A stretch of DNA of 6,550 bases, from NCBI GenBank assembly GCA_947302895.1, contig CAMYWU010000086.1, positions 1 to 6,550 on the forward strand. The letters run 5' to 3'. The DNA is from an uncultured Clostridia bacterium. Lineage in GTDB: Bacteria > Bacillota > Clostridia > Oscillospirales > Acutalibacteraceae. Below, one piece after another: positions 4,915 through 6,550 of this stretch (the stretch's first letter is position 1; each line of letters starts with the position of its first letter). The position numbers were made by a program, and so were the translations under genes. A model generated the notes under the pieces. The model was not told the DNA's origin. It made no database searches and saw only the letters and a program-made list of their open reading frames with translations.

Positions 4915-6550
4915 TTAGCTAATTCTGACCTTGAAGGTTTCCTCTTCGTAATCCGAAGCAGGAGTTGAAACGATTTTATCGCCGATTGAAATACCGCTTA
5001 CAATTTCATAAGCTGTATCAGAGGTTGCGCCTGTTTCAATCTTGGTTTTTGTAACAGTTCCCTCTTCCTCATCGTATTTATATACATAGGTTCCTTCTTT
5101 TTCAAGAATGATTGATTCAATCGGAACAACTGCAACATCGCTGTATGAGCCTGTTTTAATCTCAACATTTGCTTCAAAGCCTGCGATAATATTATCATCG
5201 GGCTCGAAAACTTTAACAACGCACTGAACGCCTGCACCCTTATCTGTTAATGATGAAAGTCCGCTGATACCTGCCATTGAGCCAACGGAATCAAGAAGTG
5301 AGCTTGATGATGAGCTTGTTGCAGTCGGTGCAATGCTTACGATTTCACCGTTATAGGTTCCGTATGCAGTTTTGATTGTTGCGCCCATACCGATGCTGAC
5401 CTTATGAATATCATATTCGCCAAGCGAGATATTAACTGAAAGCTCGCCAAGGTTTTCAACAACAATTCCTGTCTGGAGAGCAGAGGTCTGCATTCCTGAT
5501 TCAACGTTGCATTCTGTAACAACACCGTCTATTGAAGCAATCCAGCCAGCCTGAAGCTCGCTCTGTGATCTCTTGAGAACATCAAGAGCACTCTTGGTTG
5601 TATTCATAACCTGCTTCTGAGCGCTGACAATGCTCGGGTTTGCGCTTGCTGTGAAAAGCTCTCTTTCAGCATAAAGCGCTGCAAGCTGAAGTTCAATTGC
5701 GGATAACTGAACATTGTTATCCTGGGCAATCGACTTGCCGATTTCATCCCAGTTAACATTCTTAACTGCGGTTTCAATAACGTCAACAACAACGCCGCTT
5801 TCAATTATAAGCTTTGTTTCATCAACGAGTCCCTGCTTGATTGCCTTTGCAACCGCATCGCCAACAGCATCAGCCATAGCCTGCGGAGTATACTGTCCTG
5901 TTGCAAGCTCCTCAGCGATTGTTTCCATAACAACTCTTGTTATCTCGTTTGTTGTCTGGATATCGTCTGAAAGAGAATTAATTGTTGTAACAAGGTCTGT
6001 TAACGCTTCAACAACGCCCTCAAAGGTTGCGGGATATGTTGTTGAAGGAGTTGCCTTTGTTGTTGAAGTTTTAGTAGTTGTTGCTTTAGTTGTTGAAGGC
6101 TTTGTTGTGGTTGTAGTCGTTGTGGTTGTTCTCTTAGTTGTGGATTTGGCAGTTGTGGTTGTTGAAAGCTTCTTTTCAAGTGCCTTGCGCTCCTTTTCAA
6201 GCGCTTTTATGCTCTTATTAACAGCCTTGAGCTTGCTGTTTGCCTCATTCTGAGATTTAACAGCGCTGTTATATGCTCTTACTGAATCGTTATATGATAT
6301 CTGAAGATTCTGCACCTGTACATCAAGCTCCTGAGTGTTGAAGGTGGCAAGCTTATCGCCTTTTTTAACCTTGTCGCCGACCTTAACAAAAACCTCGTTG
6401 CAGTTTGCAATGGTTGAAGCTGTGTATTCACGTCTTGTGCTTGAAGAAATTGTTCCTGTTGCGCTGACACTTTCAACAATATTATCGGTTGCAATTGTTG
6501 TAAGCGAAACAACGGGAACCTTGTTTTTCGCAGCAACTGCAAATATTGAG
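4915..6550 (-). CDS. MacA/HlyD-type membrane fusion protein with Thr-rich insertion (5' end beyond window)
   Basis: The reading frame is open from the right edge (first full codon 6549-6547) to TAA at 4917-4915, giving 544 residues, numbered here from the edge; internal GTG codons such as 6315 are unlikely starts because a lipoyl half-domain lies upstream of it. Order: end of a probable membrane anchor (SIFAVAA, 1-7), first lipoyl half with VFVKVGDKVKKGDKLATF (53-70), a charged coiled-coil helix (74-128), a Thr/Lys-rich stretch (129-171, 26 of 43 Thr), a further ~100 residues of likely helix (176-275), the return helix (279-335), second lipoyl half WIASIDGVVTECNVESGM (337-354), beta-barrel domain with a Ser/Gly-rich loop (about 409-440), and a C-terminal domain with VVPIESIILEKEGTYVY. 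Membrane fusion proteins such as Bacillus YknX have about 380 residues, so this one is long owing to the insertion. It pairs with the downstream permease. Substrate unknown. Confidence 0.9.
   Translation of the reverse strand, partial: SIFAVAAKNKVPVVSLTTIATDNIVESVSATGTISSSTRREYTASTIANCNEVFVKVGDKVKKGDKLATFNTQELDVQVQNLQISYNDSVRAYNSAVKSQNEANSKLKAVNKSIKALEKERKALEKKLSTTTTAKSTTKRTTTTTTTTTKPSTTKATTTKTSTTKATPSTTYPATFEGVVEALTDLVTTINSLSDDIQTTNEITRVVMETIAEELATGQYTPQAMADAVGDAVAKAIKQGLVDETKLIIESGVVVDVIETAVKNVNWDEIGKSIAQDNNVQLSAIELQLAALYAERELFTASANPSIVSAQKQVMNTTKSALDVLKRSQSELQAGWIASIDGVVTECNVESGMQTSALQTGIVVENLGELSVNISLGEYDIHKVSIGMGATIKTAYGTYNGEIVSIAPTATSSSSSSLLDSVGSMAGISGLSSLTDKGAGVQCVVKVFEPDDNIIAGFEANVEIKTGSYSDVAVVPIESIILEKEGTYVYKYDEEEGTVTKTKIETGATSDTAYEIVSGISIGDKIVSTPASDYEEETFKVRIS
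6046..6105 (-). repeat. Two 30-bp in-frame tandem repeats coding for a Thr-rich decapeptide
   Basis: Within the membrane fusion gene, codons at 6105-6076 and 6075-6046 give TKPSTTKATT and TKTSTTKATP. The two DNA copies differ mostly at silent positions, and the neighbouring nine-Thr run uses mixed ACA, ACC, ACG and ACT codons. The peptide pattern therefore seems kept while the DNA has drifted, rather than being a recent slippage product. Confidence 0.65.

Noticed and set aside
6037..6165. Possible phase-variable simple repeat in the Thr-rich coding stretch
   Set aside because: Thr codons are mixed and there is no long pure mono-, di- or trinucleotide run, so slippage switching is unlikely.
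5714..6253. A 179-residue plus-strand reading frame, Val- and Ser-rich, that looks like a membrane protein
   Set aside because: It is the antisense of the Thr-rich and helical part of the membrane fusion gene: GTT/GTG Val codons are complements of ACA/ACC Thr codons. It has no clear ribosome site and no family resemblance.
6279..6542. An 87-residue Gln/Arg-rich minus-strand frame
   Set aside because: It is an alternative frame of the membrane fusion gene; the lipoyl-domain sequence is in the frame beginning at 6549.

Overview
The window looks like chromosomal DNA of an anaerobic, gut-type Clostridia, probably a Ruminococcus or other Oscillospiraceae relative. The clues are moderate G+C, AGGAG-type ribosome binding sites, an oxygen-detoxifying flavodiiron gene beside a flavin reductase, a Thr/Lys-rich linker in an exported protein, and small palindromic repeats in the gaps between genes. 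This placement is inference from gene content; there is no rRNA or marker gene in the window.

Layout: (1) Positions 1-1488, minus strand: a sugar kinase closely resembling N-acetylhexosamine 1-kinase (nahK), followed 52 bp downstream by the start of a glycoside hydrolase family 2 beta-galactosidase that runs off the left edge. A GC-rich hairpin lies between them, and its loop is complementary to the Shine-Dalgarno sequence of the hydrolase gene. Together they suggest use of host or milk glycans containing galactose and GlcNAc/GalNAc. (2) Positions 1489-1697: a divergent intergenic region with a candidate promoter on each strand. On the plus strand a foldback repeat fills most of the leader of the next gene. 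(3) Positions 1698-3576, plus strand: a flavodiiron protein (FprA type) and a small flavin reductase that matches the N-terminal part of high-molecular-weight rubredoxin but has no rubredoxin domain. The two are separated by a 160-bp MITE-like palindromic element. They are likely electron-transfer partners in reducing O2 or NO. (4) Positions 3577-3652: a three-copy heptamer repeat and a strong bidirectional terminator between convergent genes. (5) Positions 3653-6550, minus strand: a tightly coupled pair made of a MacA/HlyD-type membrane fusion protein (its N-terminus lies beyond the right edge) and a MacB-type ABC permease. No ATPase gene is in the window.

No RNA gene, CRISPR array, transposase or phage gene was seen. 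The least ordinary points are the long Thr-rich and helical insertion inside the coiled-coil hairpin of the membrane fusion protein, the palindromic elements on both sides of fprA, and the possible loop-to-Shine-Dalgarno pairing upstream of the beta-galactosidase. Most of the rest fits known families.
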